From NCBI RefSeq assembly GCF_042650605.1, contig NZ_JBHSBN010000025.1, positions 20,795-84,794 on the forward strand: a DNA stretch of 64,000 bases, read 5' to 3'. The notes below the pieces were generated by a model. It was not told the DNA's origin. It searched no databases and saw only the letters and a program-made list of their open reading frames with translations. This document shows, piece by piece, positions 15,690 through 24,317 of this stretch. Source of the stretch: Micromonospora_J zhanjiangensis. GTDB taxonomy: Bacteria > Actinomycetota > Actinomycetes > Mycobacteriales > Micromonosporaceae. A program made the position numbers and the translations under genes. Every line of letters starts with the position of its first letter. Positions within the stretch are counted from its first letter, which is position 1.

Positions 15690-18008
15690 ATGGCTCACGC
15701 AGGGCCAGCTGAAGTGCGGGCGAAACTGCTAGGCACCGTGACGGCGACCGCCGGGGGGCGGGACATCGATCTCGGTTCGCCGCAACAGCGCGCCATGTTC
15801 GCGGTGCTCGCGAGCAGGGCGGGCCAGGTGGTCAGCCGCGAGGAACTGGTCGACGCGGTCTGGGGGGCCACCCCACCGACCACGGTGGACAGCAGCATAT
15901 ACACCTACGTGGCCCGGCTGCGGCGCATCCTGGAGCCCGGCCGGCCGCTGCGCGCGCCGTCGACCCTGCTCGCCCACCACGGTGCCGGCTATGCGCTGCA
16001 CCTGGGCACCGACCAGGTCGACGCGTTGATGTTCGACGACCAACTCGAACACGCCCGACACCTGGCGGCCACCGGGCAGTTCTGCGCCGCCGTCGCCGAG
16101 CTGGACACGGCGCTGGCGCTGTGGAAGGGCCCGGCCCTCGGCGGCGCCGTCGGCCCGTTCGCCGAGGCCGCCCGGTTGCGGCTGACCGAGCAGCGGTTCA
16201 GCGCCCGGCAGGAACGGGCCGAGTGCCTGCTCAACCTGGGCCGACCGGCCGACGTGATCGCCGAACTGTCGGAGTTGGTCCGCTGGCAGCCGCTGCGGGA
16301 GCGACTGCGGCAGCTCCGGATGATCGCCTTCTACCGGCTGGGCCGACGGGCCGACGCGCTGGCGGAGTTCCGGGAGATCCGCTGCCTGCTGATCACCGAA
16401 CTCGGCATCGAGCCCAGTGACGACCTGCAGCGCTGTCACCAGCAGATCCTGCGCAGCGACCCGGACCTGGACGCCCTGCCGGTCGGCCGGCGGTATCTCG
16501 ACGGGTCGGTCGACCCGCCGGTCGTCCCGGCCGCTCCGGCCCAACTACCCAGGGACACCCCGGGGTTCACCGGTCGGGCGGCCGAACTCCAGCGGCTGCA
16601 CGCCCTGGTCCAGGAGGCCGAGGCGGCCGGGGACGCGGCGGTGATCATGATTGACGGCGGACCGGCAACCGGCAAATCCGCACTTGCCGTACATCTCGCC
16701 CATGAGGTGTCCGGGCGGTTCCCGGACGGGCACCTCTACCTCGACCTGGCCGGCACCGGCCAACCGGCCAGCGTCGGCAGCGCGGTGGCCCGGCTGATGG
16801 CCGACCTCGGTGACCACCGCGCCCTGCCGGCCACCGCGGACCGGCAGGCGGCGATGTTCCGCAGTGCCGTCTGGGGTCGGCGGATGCTCATCGTGCTGGA
16901 CGACGCGGCCTCCACGGCCCAGGTCCGCGCCCTGCTGCCCGGCTCGCCGTCCTGCGTGGTGCTGGTGACCAGCCGGGCCAAACTGTCCGGGCTCGCCGCC
17001 CGGGAGGGCGCCGGTGGCATCACGCTCGGTCCGATGCCGACGGACGACGCGGTGAGCCTGGTCAGGCACAGCCTCGGCCTGGACGAGAACGACCACACCG
17101 ACGATCCGGTGATCCGGGAGCTCGTCCGGGCCTGCAGCCGCCTGCCGCTCGCCCTGCGGGTCGCCGCCGAACGGGTGCTCAGCCAGCCCGGTCGCCCGGT
17201 GACCGAGGCGATCCGCGAGTTGCTCGACCGGGAGTCCCCGCTGGATCGGGTGGAGTCCAGCGACCCGGCGTCCTCGATCCGGGCCGTCTTCGCCACCTCG
17301 TACGCCGCGCTGCCCGGTCCCGCCGCGGAACTGCTGCGGCTGCTCGGCGTGCACGGCGGCACCGAGATCAGCCTCGCCGCGGTGTCGGCCATGGCCAACA
17401 TCCACCCGACCCGGTCCCGGTCCCTGTTGCACACCCTCGTCGAGGCCCGGCTGATCGATCATGCCGGGCCGGACCGGTTCCGCCTGACCGGGCTGATGCA
17501 CGCCTACGCCGCCGAGCGGGCGATCACCGAGGACGCACCGGCCCGCCGGTCCGAACTGGCCCGCCGGATGCTCGTCTTCTATCTCGGCCACGCCGCCTCG
17601 GCCCTGCGCGCCCTCGGGCTGTCCGGCGCCGGGCAGCCGTCCTGCGGGCTGCCGAGGGTCCCGATCGACGATCCGGACCAGGCCCGCCACTGGCTGCACG
17701 CCGAGACCGGGAACGTACTGGCCGCCGTCGCCGCCGGCCACCTGCACGGCCAGCCCGAGCTGGCGCAGCGGCTGCGTGAGCTGATCGAACCGGGTCCCCG
17801 TCCGATCGCCTGGCCGACGGCCGGCCTGCCCCGGCGGCCGGCGATCTGCGCCGACCCGGACTGGTCGGCGGTCACGCCGGTCGTGCCGACGGAGCGGGCG
17901 GGCGGGCGGAGGCGGTCCGCCACGGCGCCGCGACAATTGGCCCCCACCGACGAGCACGAACCGGCGGGCGCCCGCCCCGAAAAACGCAATCTCTTGGGGA
18001 AAATTTGA
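15690..18008 (+). CDS. AfsR/SARP-family transcriptional regulator with NB-ARC ATPase
   Basis: A 772-residue regulator. Residues 1-95 form an OmpR-type winged helix (KLLGTVTATAGGRDIDLGS ... VDSSIYTYVARLRRIL). Residues 95-260 are the bacterial transcriptional activation domain (BTAD) with ERAECLLNLGRPADVIAEL and LGRRADALAEFREIR. An NB-ARC-like ATPase follows, with Walker A GGPATGKSA and Walker B MLIVLDDA. It ends without the C-terminal TPR array of full AfsR. Such proteins activate secondary-metabolite genes by binding direct repeats. The ATG at 15690 follows GGGGGGCGATCC. The C-terminal 60 residues are low complexity. The target genes are unknown; the next gene is another pathway-type regulator. 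Confidence 0.88.
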   Translation: MAHAGPAEVRAKLLGTVTATAGGRDIDLGSPQQRAMFAVLASRAGQVVSREELVDAVWGATPPTTVDSSIYTYVARLRRILEPGRPLRAPSTLLAHHGAGYALHLGTDQVDALMFDDQLEHARHLAATGQFCAAVAELDTALALWKGPALGGAVGPFAEAARLRLTEQRFSARQERAECLLNLGRPADVIAELSELVRWQPLRERLRQLRMIAFYRLGRRADALAEFREIRCLLITELGIEPSDDLQRCHQQILRSDPDLDALPVGRRYLDGSVDPPVVPAAPAQLPRDTPGFTGRAAELQRLHALVQEAEAAGDAAVIMIDGGPATGKSALAVHLAHEVSGRFPDGHLYLDLAGTGQPASVGSAVARLMADLGDHRALPATADRQAAMFRSAVWGRRMLIVLDDAASTAQVRALLPGSPSCVVLVTSRAKLSGLAAREGAGGITLGPMPTDDAVSLVRHSLGLDENDHTDDPVIRELVRACSRLPLALRVAAERVLSQPGRPVTEAIRELLDRESPLDRVESSDPASSIRAVFATSYAALPGPAAELLRLLGVHGGTEISLAAVSAMANIHPTRSRSLLHTLVEARLIDHAGPDRFRLTGLMHAYAAERAITEDAPARRSELARRMLVFYLGHAASALRALGLSGAGQPSCGLPRVPIDDPDQARHWLHAETGNVLAAVAAGHLHGQPELAQRLRELIEPGPRPIAWPTAGLPRRPAICADPDWSAVTPVVPTERAGGRRRSATAPRQLAPTDEHEPAGARPEKRNLLGKI

Positions 18009-18132
18009 GGTAAACCCACCGACGCTACCGCAAAGGCGCGCGGCCCAGCAGCGAAGATGCGGCCACTACAGACTTCGTCTAGACCGCGTCGAGAAGGCAC
18101 CGGCAGAATCAGCCGCCAATGTCCTGTAACTA

Positions 18133-18816
18133 GTGACACGGGGACGTGACAGCTTGAATCCGAACAGTCACGGAAATCTGACAGTGCAGCTGGGCCGGCC
18201 GGTGCCGCCGGCCGGCCCGCTGCGGCCCGCCGAGACCGCACGGTTATCCATCGACGGCGGCACGTTGAAGCGGCGTACCGCGTTGTTCATGCCGCAGGGA
18301 ATGCCCATCTCCGCCTGGAGCCAGTTGGGCCGGCAGATATTCGTCGTGTCCGACGCGTCGTCGTGGTGGCTCGGGGACTGGCTCATCTACGGCCAGTCGC
18401 AGTACCCCGACCGTTACAAGCGGGCCATCGCCGAAACGTCGTTGGACTACCAGACGTTACGCAACTACGCCTGGGTCGCCCGCAGTTTCACGCCCGACCG
18501 GCGCCGCGACGCGCTCAGCTTCCAGCACCACGCGGAGGTGGCCGGGCTCTCCCAACCCGAGCAGGACGCCTGGTTGACCCGGGCCGAGCACCACGGCTGG
18601 TCCCGCAACGAGCTGCGCAGGCGGATCCGGGCCAGTCGGCAGCCGGAGGGCTCCGACCGGCAGGTGATCAACATCCAGATGAACGTCATCGCCGACCAGA
18701 AGCAGCGCTGGCAGGAGGCCGCCGAGACCGAGGACAAGGAGCTGCTGGCCTGGATGTCCTCGATCCTGGACGGCGCCGCACGCCGCGTCCTGGAGGCCCG
18801 CACCACGGACAACTGA
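18133..18816 (+). CDS. LmbU-family transcriptional regulator
   Basis: A protein of about 227 residues matching the LmbU family (lincomycin-cluster regulator and homologues in many antibiotic clusters). It has the conserved core MPQGMPISAWSQLGRQIFV, then DASSWWLGDWLIYG, then RRDALSFQHHAEVAGL, and a C-terminal basic helical part (HGWSRNELRRRIRAS) expected to bind DNA. It contains two TTA leucine codons (18244-18246 and 18457-18459), rare in such GC-rich DNA, so translation may depend on the bldA tRNA. The start is uncertain: GTG at 18133 or TTG at 18154; neither has a perfect ribosome site. A strong hairpin ends the gene. Confidence 0.85.
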   Translation: MTRGRDSLNPNSHGNLTVQLGRPVPPAGPLRPAETARLSIDGGTLKRRTALFMPQGMPISAWSQLGRQIFVVSDASSWWLGDWLIYGQSQYPDRYKRAIAETSLDYQTLRNYAWVARSFTPDRRRDALSFQHHAEVAGLSQPEQDAWLTRAEHHGWSRNELRRRIRASRQPEGSDRQVINIQMNVIADQKQRWQEAAETEDKELLAWMSSILDGAARRVLEARTTDN

Positions 18817-18824
18817 CCGCGCGC

Positions 18825-18887
18825 TGATCGCTGGCACTTCTCCGGCTCGACACGCCGGTCGGGCAACCGGAGAAGTGCCAGCGATCA
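18825..18887 (+). terminator. Long perfect hairpin after the LmbU gene
   Basis: A perfect 21-bp inverted repeat: TGATCGCTGGCACTTCTCCGG at 18825-18845 pairs with its exact complement at 18867-18887, around a 21-nt loop. It starts 9 bases after the LmbU stop. There is no T-run, as is common in high-GC actinobacterial terminators. It may instead be a mobile or regulatory repeat. Confidence 0.7.
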
Positions 18888-18937
18888 TGGTGCGTCCACC
18901 CGGTTTCCGGCAGTGGTGGGTGGGTAGGGGTTGGCGC

Positions 18938-19687
18938 ATGGCGGAGTTGGAGCGCACGCCGGAGTTGGCGCAGTTGTGGATCGTGCGGCACGGGGAGAGC
19001 GTCGGCAACGTCGCCGCCGCCGAGGCCGAGGCCGCCGGGACGGACCGGATCGACCTTACCGACCGGGACGCCGACGTACCGCTGTCGCCGCTGGGTCGCG
19101 AACAGGCCGCCGCGACCGGGCGGTGGCTGGCCGGCCTGCCCGCCGACCGGCGGCCGCAGGTCGCGGTGACGTCCACCTACCGGCGGGCCCGGCAGACGGC
19201 CGACCTGGCACTGGCCGGCACCGGCATCCCGGTCAGCCGGGACGAACGCCTGCGCGACCGGGAGTTGGGCATCCTGGACCTGCTCACCGGCCAGGGCGTG
19301 CGGGCCCGCTACCCCGACGAGGTGACCCGCCGGCAACGGCTGGGCAAGTTCTACTACCGGCCACCGGGCGGCGAGTCCTGGGCCGACGTCGCACTGCGGC
19401 TGCGTGCCCTGCTCGGCGACCTGCGCCGGGACCACGCCGGCCAGCGGGTCATCCTGTTCGGCCACGAGGCGCTGGTGCTGCTGCTGCGTTATCTGATCGA
19501 GGGACTCGACGAGCCCGAGCTGACCGAGCTGACCCGTTCGACAAGTGTCGCCAACTGCTCGGTCACCGGCTGGTCCCGTGCCGGGTCCGGGCGGCTGGTG
19601 CCGGACGGGTTCAACGAGATCGGCCACCTGCGCCAGCAGGACACGCCACCGACCCGGGAGGACGACGTCCGTGCCGAGCCAGTCTGA
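18938..19687 (+). CDS. Histidine phosphatase family protein (phosphoglycerate mutase-like)
   Basis: A 249-residue member of the histidine phosphatase superfamily. The phospho-histidine motif is WIVRHGESVGN (about residues 14-24). The arginine pair region is TSTYRRARQTADLAL, and the second catalytic His is in VILFGHEALVLLLRYLIEG. The insert after RHG and the acidic HLTDRDAD-type loop resemble broad-specificity phosphatases more than glycolytic mutases. The substrate is unknown. ATG at 18938 with TAGGGG upstream. The 3' end overlaps the NAD(P)HX dehydratase gene by 17 bp, so both are probably co-transcribed. Confidence 0.88.
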   Translation: MAELERTPELAQLWIVRHGESVGNVAAAEAEAAGTDRIDLTDRDADVPLSPLGREQAAATGRWLAGLPADRRPQVAVTSTYRRARQTADLALAGTGIPVSRDERLRDRELGILDLLTGQGVRARYPDEVTRRQRLGKFYYRPPGGESWADVALRLRALLGDLRRDHAGQRVILFGHEALVLLLRYLIEGLDEPELTELTRSTSVANCSVTGWSRAGSGRLVPDGFNEIGHLRQQDTPPTREDDVRAEPV

Positions 19688-20540
19688 TCCGACCGTCATC
19701 ACCCCCGGCCTGCTGCGCGACTGGGCGATGCCGGTGCCGGAGGGTGGCAAGAGTGCCCGGGGCACCGTGCTGGTGGTGGGCGGGTCCCGGTTCGTCCCGG
19801 GCGCCGTCCTGCTCGCCGGGTTGGCCGCCCTGCGGGCCGGCGCCGGCGTACTGCAACTGGCCTCGGCCGAGTCCAGCGCCGCGGCGTTGAGCATCGAGGT
19901 GCCCGAGGCGCTGGTCGTCGGCCTGCCGGAGACCGGGGACGGGGCGGTCGCCGGTGACATCGGCGACCGGCTCACCGACCTGGCCGGCGCGGCCGACGCC
20001 ATCGCGATCGGACCCGGGCTCACCGACATCGAACAGACCCGGGCCCTGCTCCGCCGTACCCTCGCGGTGGCCGGCGACCGGACCGCGCTGGTGCTCGACG
20101 CGTACGCGTTGGGGGCGCTCAGCCACGAGCCGGAGTTGCTCGCCGACCGGAAGCTGCCGGCGGTGCTGACCCCGAACATGACCGAGGCCGAGCACCTGCT
20201 GGGCCACGAGCCGGGCGACGACGTCGCGGCCGCGGCGGTCGAACTGGCCGACCGGTACGGCTGCGTGGTGGCGCTGCGCAGCCACGTCGCCGCGCCCGAC
20301 GGGCGGATCTGGCGGGACGAGAGTGGCGACACCGGGCTGGCCACCTCCGGCAGCGGCGACGTGCTGGCCGGCATCCTCGCCGGGCTGCTCTCCCGGGGCG
20401 CGGAGCCGGCGCAGGCGGCCTGCTGGGCCGCGTACGCGCACGCGGCGAGCGGACAGCGGCTGGTGCCCCGGTTCGGCCGGCTCGGCTTCCTCGCTCGCGA
20501 ACTGCTCGACGAGGTGCCTCGGGTGCTGGCACAGATCTGA
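19671..20540 (+). CDS. nnrD: ADP-dependent NAD(P)H-hydrate dehydratase
   Basis: A 289-residue carbohydrate-kinase-like (YjeF C-terminal, NnrD) enzyme that repairs hydrated NADH/NADPH (NADHX/NADPHX) using ADP. Characteristic stretches are GTVLVVGGSRFVPGAVLLAGLAALRAGAG (split), IGPGLTDIE, LTPNMTEAEHLLG and the nucleotide-site ATSGSGDVLAGILAGLL. The N-terminal epimerase domain found in bifunctional homologues is absent. GTG start at 19671 inside the end of the phosphatase gene, with GGGAGG nine bases upstream. Confidence 0.92.
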   Translation: MPSQSDPTVITPGLLRDWAMPVPEGGKSARGTVLVVGGSRFVPGAVLLAGLAALRAGAGVLQLASAESSAAALSIEVPEALVVGLPETGDGAVAGDIGDRLTDLAGAADAIAIGPGLTDIEQTRALLRRTLAVAGDRTALVLDAYALGALSHEPELLADRKLPAVLTPNMTEAEHLLGHEPGDDVAAAAVELADRYGCVVALRSHVAAPDGRIWRDESGDTGLATSGSGDVLAGILAGLLSRGAEPAQAACWAAYAHAASGQRLVPRFGRLGFLARELLDEVPRVLAQI

Positions 20541-20598
20541 CCGACACGACGACACGCGGGCGACGCGTCGCGGCGGGTCATTGACTCGACGAGGCGAA

Positions 20599-20617
20599 AA
20601 CGACAATCATTGTCGTT
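20599..20617. promoter_or_regulatory. Zur-like palindrome upstream of the SCO5389-family gene
   Basis: AACGACAATCATTGTCGTT is a perfect palindrome of two 9-bp arms around one base. Its core GACAATCATTGTC resembles the actinobacterial zinc-uptake-regulator (Zur) box type TGAAAATCATTTTCA. It lies 44 bp before the ATG at 20661, in promoter position. The assignment to Zur rather than another Fur-family regulator is inference. Confidence 0.5.
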
Positions 20618-20660
20618 AAGTCCCGCCGGCGCCGTCGGCGGCCGACCGTGAAGGAGCGTC

Positions 20661-21053
20661 ATGTCTCTCACCGTCTCCCCCGACCTGCTGGCCGCCGCCG
20701 AACGCGGCCCGGTCGACGACGCCGCGTTCGTGGACTGCGTCCGACAGTCGTTGCCGTACGCCTGGCAGACCGTGAGCCGGGTCGTGGCCGACCTGGACTC
20801 CGCCGGTGGCCCGTTCGCCGACAACGCCGTACCGCCACCGACCGAGGCCGACCGCGGGCAACTGCTGCGCGCCCTGGCCAGCGACGCGATCCGGACCGGT
20901 CTGGAGCGCCACTTCGGCGTCCGGCTGGCGTTCCAGAACTGCCACCGGGTGGCCGCGTTCCGACCCGACGCGATTGATTCCGACAGTTACCGCCGGTTCG
21001 TCTCCGCCCGTGGGCAGCTACTGAACCAGTCCCCCGAACTGCGCAACTGCTGA
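20661..21053 (+). CDS. SCO5389-family protein of unknown function
   Basis: A 130-residue soluble protein strongly resembling the conserved actinobacterial SCO5389 family. It has the N-terminal pattern MSLTVSPDLLAAAERG ... FVDCVRQSLPYAW and the highly conserved segment LLRALASDAIRTGLERHFG followed by LAFQNCHRVA. No catalytic motif is recognised. Conserved Cys residues (CVRQ, NCHR, and the C-terminal Cys) could bind metal. GAAGGAGCGTC precedes the ATG. The Zur-like box upstream hints at a link to zinc status. No function is known to me. Confidence 0.8.
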   Translation: MSLTVSPDLLAAAERGPVDDAAFVDCVRQSLPYAWQTVSRVVADLDSAGGPFADNAVPPPTEADRGQLLRALASDAIRTGLERHFGVRLAFQNCHRVAAFRPDAIDSDSYRRFVSARGQLLNQSPELRNC

Positions 21054-21125
21054 CCTTCGTAGGACCGGCGGTCGCGTTACCCGACCGCGCCGGCCGCCGC
21101 CCGGAACGCCCGGTAGCCTGTCGCG

Positions 21126-22283
21126 ATGACAGGTGCCCGCGTACGGGCGACGGCCGGCGACCCGGCGGCCGACCGACCACCGCACCGGCGAGCAGCGCGG
21201 ATGGCCGTCCCGCCCGGCCTGGTGGTCGCGCTGATCGGCGCCGTCCTGCTGATCGTGCTCTCACCCACCGGGGACCCGGCGGCGGTCCCGACCGGACCGG
21301 TCCCGGCCGACCAGGCGTGGGCCGGAGCGCGGCGCGCGGAGACTCCCGGTCCGATGCCGGACGGACCGGCCTACCGGCCCGGGTACTTCCTGACCCTCGA
21401 CACCTCCGTCGGTACCGCGCCCACTCCGGACGGGCGCCAGTTGCGGCTGGTGAGCCGGGCCACCGACGGGACGGGCCGGGAACTGCGCCGGCTACCGATC
21501 ACCTCGTCGCCCCAGTTCGACGGCTTCGTCGCCGCCGACGGGCGGTTGGCCTGGGCCGAGTCGACAGTCGGCTCGGCCGGACAGGCCCGGGTCCGGCTGT
21601 GGACGGCGGATCTGGCGCGTGGCGATCCGCCCCGTGAGCTGACGGCCGACACCGGGGCGGTGGCGTTCTTCAACGCGGATCACGACATGGTGATCGCCGA
21701 CGGTCGGTTGCACTGGGTGGCGGTCGCACCCGGCGACGAGCCGGCCACCGAGATCCGGTCGGTCGCCCTCACCGGCGGTCCGGTGGCGGTTCGCCGGGAG
21801 CGGGGCGCCTGGGCCCTCGACCGCTGGCCGTGGCTGGTTAGCGTGACCGCGGGCGTCGAACCGGTACGGCTGCGCAACCTGACGACCGGTGTGCTGATCA
21901 CGGTCAAGTCGGCACCGACCGAACAGCTCTCCTGCGGCGGCACCTGGTGCCGGGTGTCCACCGTGTCCGGTGCCGGCCCGGTCAACATCGACCTGATGCG
22001 GCCCGACGGCAGCGACCGGCGGCCGGTCGTCAACGGTGTCGGCGTCGTCTCCGTCACCGACGTCGCCCTGCTCGACCGGTTCGAGGTGTACGCGGTGGGC
22101 GCCGCCGATGCCAGCCTCACCGCCGGTCAGCACCTGATGGCGTACGACCTGAAAACCCGACGGACCGTGGACATCGTCCCGGACGCGGGTGTCGTGCAAG
22201 CTCGGGCCGGGGTGCTCTGGTGGTCGACCGGCCGGGATGAGGCCACCGTCTGGCACGCGGTCGACCTGCGCACCATCGGCTGA
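21126..22283 (+). CDS. Membrane-anchored beta-propeller-like hypothetical protein
   Basis: A 385-residue protein with one N-terminal transmembrane helix (PPGLVVALIGAVLLIVLS, about residues 28-45) after a basic cytoplasmic stretch. The large extracytoplasmic domain is built of repeating beta strands with DGR-W motifs (AADGRLAW, IADGRLHW, GVLWW), typical of TolB/WD-like propellers. Two Cys (SCGGTWC) may form a disulfide. ATG at 21126 is six bases after TAGCCT (leaderless pattern). The function is unknown. Confidence 0.7.
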   Translation: MTGARVRATAGDPAADRPPHRRAARMAVPPGLVVALIGAVLLIVLSPTGDPAAVPTGPVPADQAWAGARRAETPGPMPDGPAYRPGYFLTLDTSVGTAPTPDGRQLRLVSRATDGTGRELRRLPITSSPQFDGFVAADGRLAWAESTVGSAGQARVRLWTADLARGDPPRELTADTGAVAFFNADHDMVIADGRLHWVAVAPGDEPATEIRSVALTGGPVAVRRERGAWALDRWPWLVSVTAGVEPVRLRNLTTGVLITVKSAPTEQLSCGGTWCRVSTVSGAGPVNIDLMRPDGSDRRPVVNGVGVVSVTDVALLDRFEVYAVGAADASLTAGQHLMAYDLKTRRTVDIVPDAGVVQARAGVLWWSTGRDEATVWHAVDLRTIG

Positions 22284-22386
22284 CCGTCGGTCCGTGGCGG
22301 TACCTCGTCCCGCCGGTCGCAGGCCGGCCGGGCCGGTCCGCCCCCGTAACATCTGATCGCCGCCCCACAGAGAGGCAGTCGTCATC

Positions 22387-23463
22387 ATGCCCGACACCGA
22401 ACGCGTCGCCGTCGCCGGCGGCGTGGGCGACGGGATCGACTGGTCGGTCCCGGCCGAACCGGCCGACGACACCCATCCGCGACGCGGGGGTCCGGCCGAA
22501 CGCCGACGGCACACCCGCCCCCGAGTCGGCTCGGTCGAGGTGCTCGCCGGATTGCTGATCCTGCTGGTGCTGCTGCGTGGCAGGCTGACCGGGCTGGTGG
22601 ACAGCCCACGCTGGCAGACCTGGACCACGGTGTTCGTCTCCGTCGTCGTGCAGGCCATCCCGTTCCTGGTGTTCGGCGTGCTGCTGTCGGCCGTCATCGC
22701 CGTATTCGTACCGCGCTCGTTCTGGGCCCGCGCCCTGCCCCGGCACCCGGCCCTGGCCGTACCGGTGGCCAGCTGCGCGGGTGTGGTACTGCCGGGTTGC
22801 GAATGCGGATCGGTGCCGATCGCCGGCTCGCTGATTCGTCGTGGCGTGACGCCGGCCGCCGCGCTGGCCTTCCTGCTCGCCGCGCCGGCGATCAACCCGA
22901 TCGTGCTGACCGCCACCGCGGTCGCGTTCCCGGACAACCCGGAGATGGTGGTCGCCCGCGGCCTGGCCAGCCTGGTCGTCGCGATGCTGATCGGATGGTT
23001 GTGGCTGCGGCTGGGCCGGACCGAGTGGATCAGATTGCCGGCCCGGGCGGAGCCGGAAGGCTCACGTGCCCGGGCGTTCTGGGCCGCCTGTCGACACGAC
23101 GTCATCCATGCCGGAGGATTCCTCGTCCTCGGGGCGATGGCGGCGGCCACGATCAACGTCTTCGTGCCGGAGGTGTGGCTACGGCAACTGGCCGGCAGCC
23201 CCTTCCTGGCGATACCGGCCCTGGCGGTCCTCGCCGTGCTGCTGTCCATCTGTTCCGAGGCCGACGCGTTCGTCGCCGCGTCGTTGTCCCAGTTCTCGCT
23301 GACGGCCCGGCTCGCCTTCCTCGTCGTGGGACCGATGGTGGACCTGAAACTCATCTCGATGCAGGCGGGCATGTTCGGTCGTGGCTTCGCCCTCCGCTTC
23401 GCACCGGCGACGTTGGTGCTGGGCGTCGGGGTCGCCACCCTCGTCGGGGCGGTGCTGCTGTGA
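22387..23463 (+). CDS. Permease of the YraQ/UPF0718 (DUF318) family
   Basis: A 358-residue membrane protein with about eight helices. It carries the family hallmark GCECGSVPIAGSLIRRGV (about residues 137-154; a Cys-x-Cys in a membrane loop) and the matching second-half segment ICSEADAFVAAS. Residues 1-45 are hydrophilic. Members are linked to heavy-metal or arsenical transport and to thioredoxin-fold partners, but the substrate here is unknown. It is coupled (GTGA) to the following TIGR03943-family gene, its usual partner. Confidence 0.87.
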   Translation: MPDTERVAVAGGVGDGIDWSVPAEPADDTHPRRGGPAERRRHTRPRVGSVEVLAGLLILLVLLRGRLTGLVDSPRWQTWTTVFVSVVVQAIPFLVFGVLLSAVIAVFVPRSFWARALPRHPALAVPVASCAGVVLPGCECGSVPIAGSLIRRGVTPAAALAFLLAAPAINPIVLTATAVAFPDNPEMVVARGLASLVVAMLIGWLWLRLGRTEWIRLPARAEPEGSRARAFWAACRHDVIHAGGFLVLGAMAAATINVFVPEVWLRQLAGSPFLAIPALAVLAVLLSICSEADAFVAASLSQFSLTARLAFLVVGPMVDLKLISMQAGMFGRGFALRFAPATLVLGVGVATLVGAVLL

Positions 23464-24230
23464 ACCGACAAGCTCAAGCGGTGGTCATGTTGTTGCTCGG
23501 TGGCGCCGTGGTCAAGGCCAGCGTCACCGAGGTCTACCTGCGCTACGTCAAACAGGGTCTACAACCGTTCCTGATCGGCGCCGGCCTGCTGCTCGTCGTC
23601 GCCGCCGTGATGACCCTCTGGTACGACCTGCGTCCCAAGCCGGTCGCGCCCGCCAGATCCGACACCGACGAGCCGGGCGACTCCTGGCCGGACAGCGACG
23701 ATCACGGACACCACCACGGCGGGACGGCACACCGTGAACCCCGGGTCGGCTGGCTGCTCGTCCTGCCCGTCCTCGGGCTACTGCTGGTCGCCCCGCCGGC
23801 CCTCGGCTCGTACGCCGCGGGACAGGCCGGCTCCGCACTCGCCGGGAAACAGGCGTCGGCCTACCCGCCGCTGCCCGCGGGCGACCCGGCGAGGGTTTCC
23901 GTACTGGACTACGCGTCCCGGGCCGTGTTCGACAAGGGCGTGTCGATCGGTGACCGCACCGTACAGCTCACCGGGTTCGTCGCCACCGGACCGGACGGGC
24001 AGCCCATGCTCGCCCGGATCATCCTGTCCTGCTGCGCCGCCGACGGCCGGCCGATAAAGGTCGGCCTCACCGGGCAGGTGCCGACCGGTGTGCCCGTCGA
24101 TCATTGGATCGAGGTCACCGGCCGGTACAGTCCACGGACCGCCACCGACCCGGTCAACGACGCCCCGGTGCCGTACCTGGAGGTCACCGCCTGGCGGGAA
24201 ATCCCGCCGCCGCACCAGCAGTACGAGTGA
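23460..24230 (+). CDS. TIGR03943-family putative permease subunit (DUF1980)
   Basis: A 256-residue protein with two N-terminal helices, a His/Asp-rich loop DDHGHHHGGTAH (about residues 80-91), a third helix (GWLLVLPVLGLLLVAP) and a C-terminal extracytoplasmic domain. That domain contains ILSCCAADGRPIKVGL, the conserved CC motif of the family. The His-rich loop and CC pair suggest metal handling together with the permease. GTG start at 23460 overlaps the permease stop. Members of this family nearly always sit beside a UPF0718 permease gene. Confidence 0.87.
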   Translation: MNRQAQAVVMLLLGGAVVKASVTEVYLRYVKQGLQPFLIGAGLLLVVAAVMTLWYDLRPKPVAPARSDTDEPGDSWPDSDDHGHHHGGTAHREPRVGWLLVLPVLGLLLVAPPALGSYAAGQAGSALAGKQASAYPPLPAGDPARVSVLDYASRAVFDKGVSIGDRTVQLTGFVATGPDGQPMLARIILSCCAADGRPIKVGLTGQVPTGVPVDHWIEVTGRYSPRTATDPVNDAPVPYLEVTAWREIPPPHQQYE

Positions 24231-24317
24231 CGGGCCGCGGCTCGCCGGCCGGGCCGGCGGGCCGTGCGGCACTAGGATCGGCCGGCGAGGGACCACCGAC
24301 CGCAGGGAGGCGGGCAC

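Noticed and set aside
23460..24230. Assignment of the TIGR03943 protein as a zinc importer
   Set aside because: The His-rich and CC motifs suggest metals, but the substrate cannot be read from the sequence and no Zur box precedes the pair.
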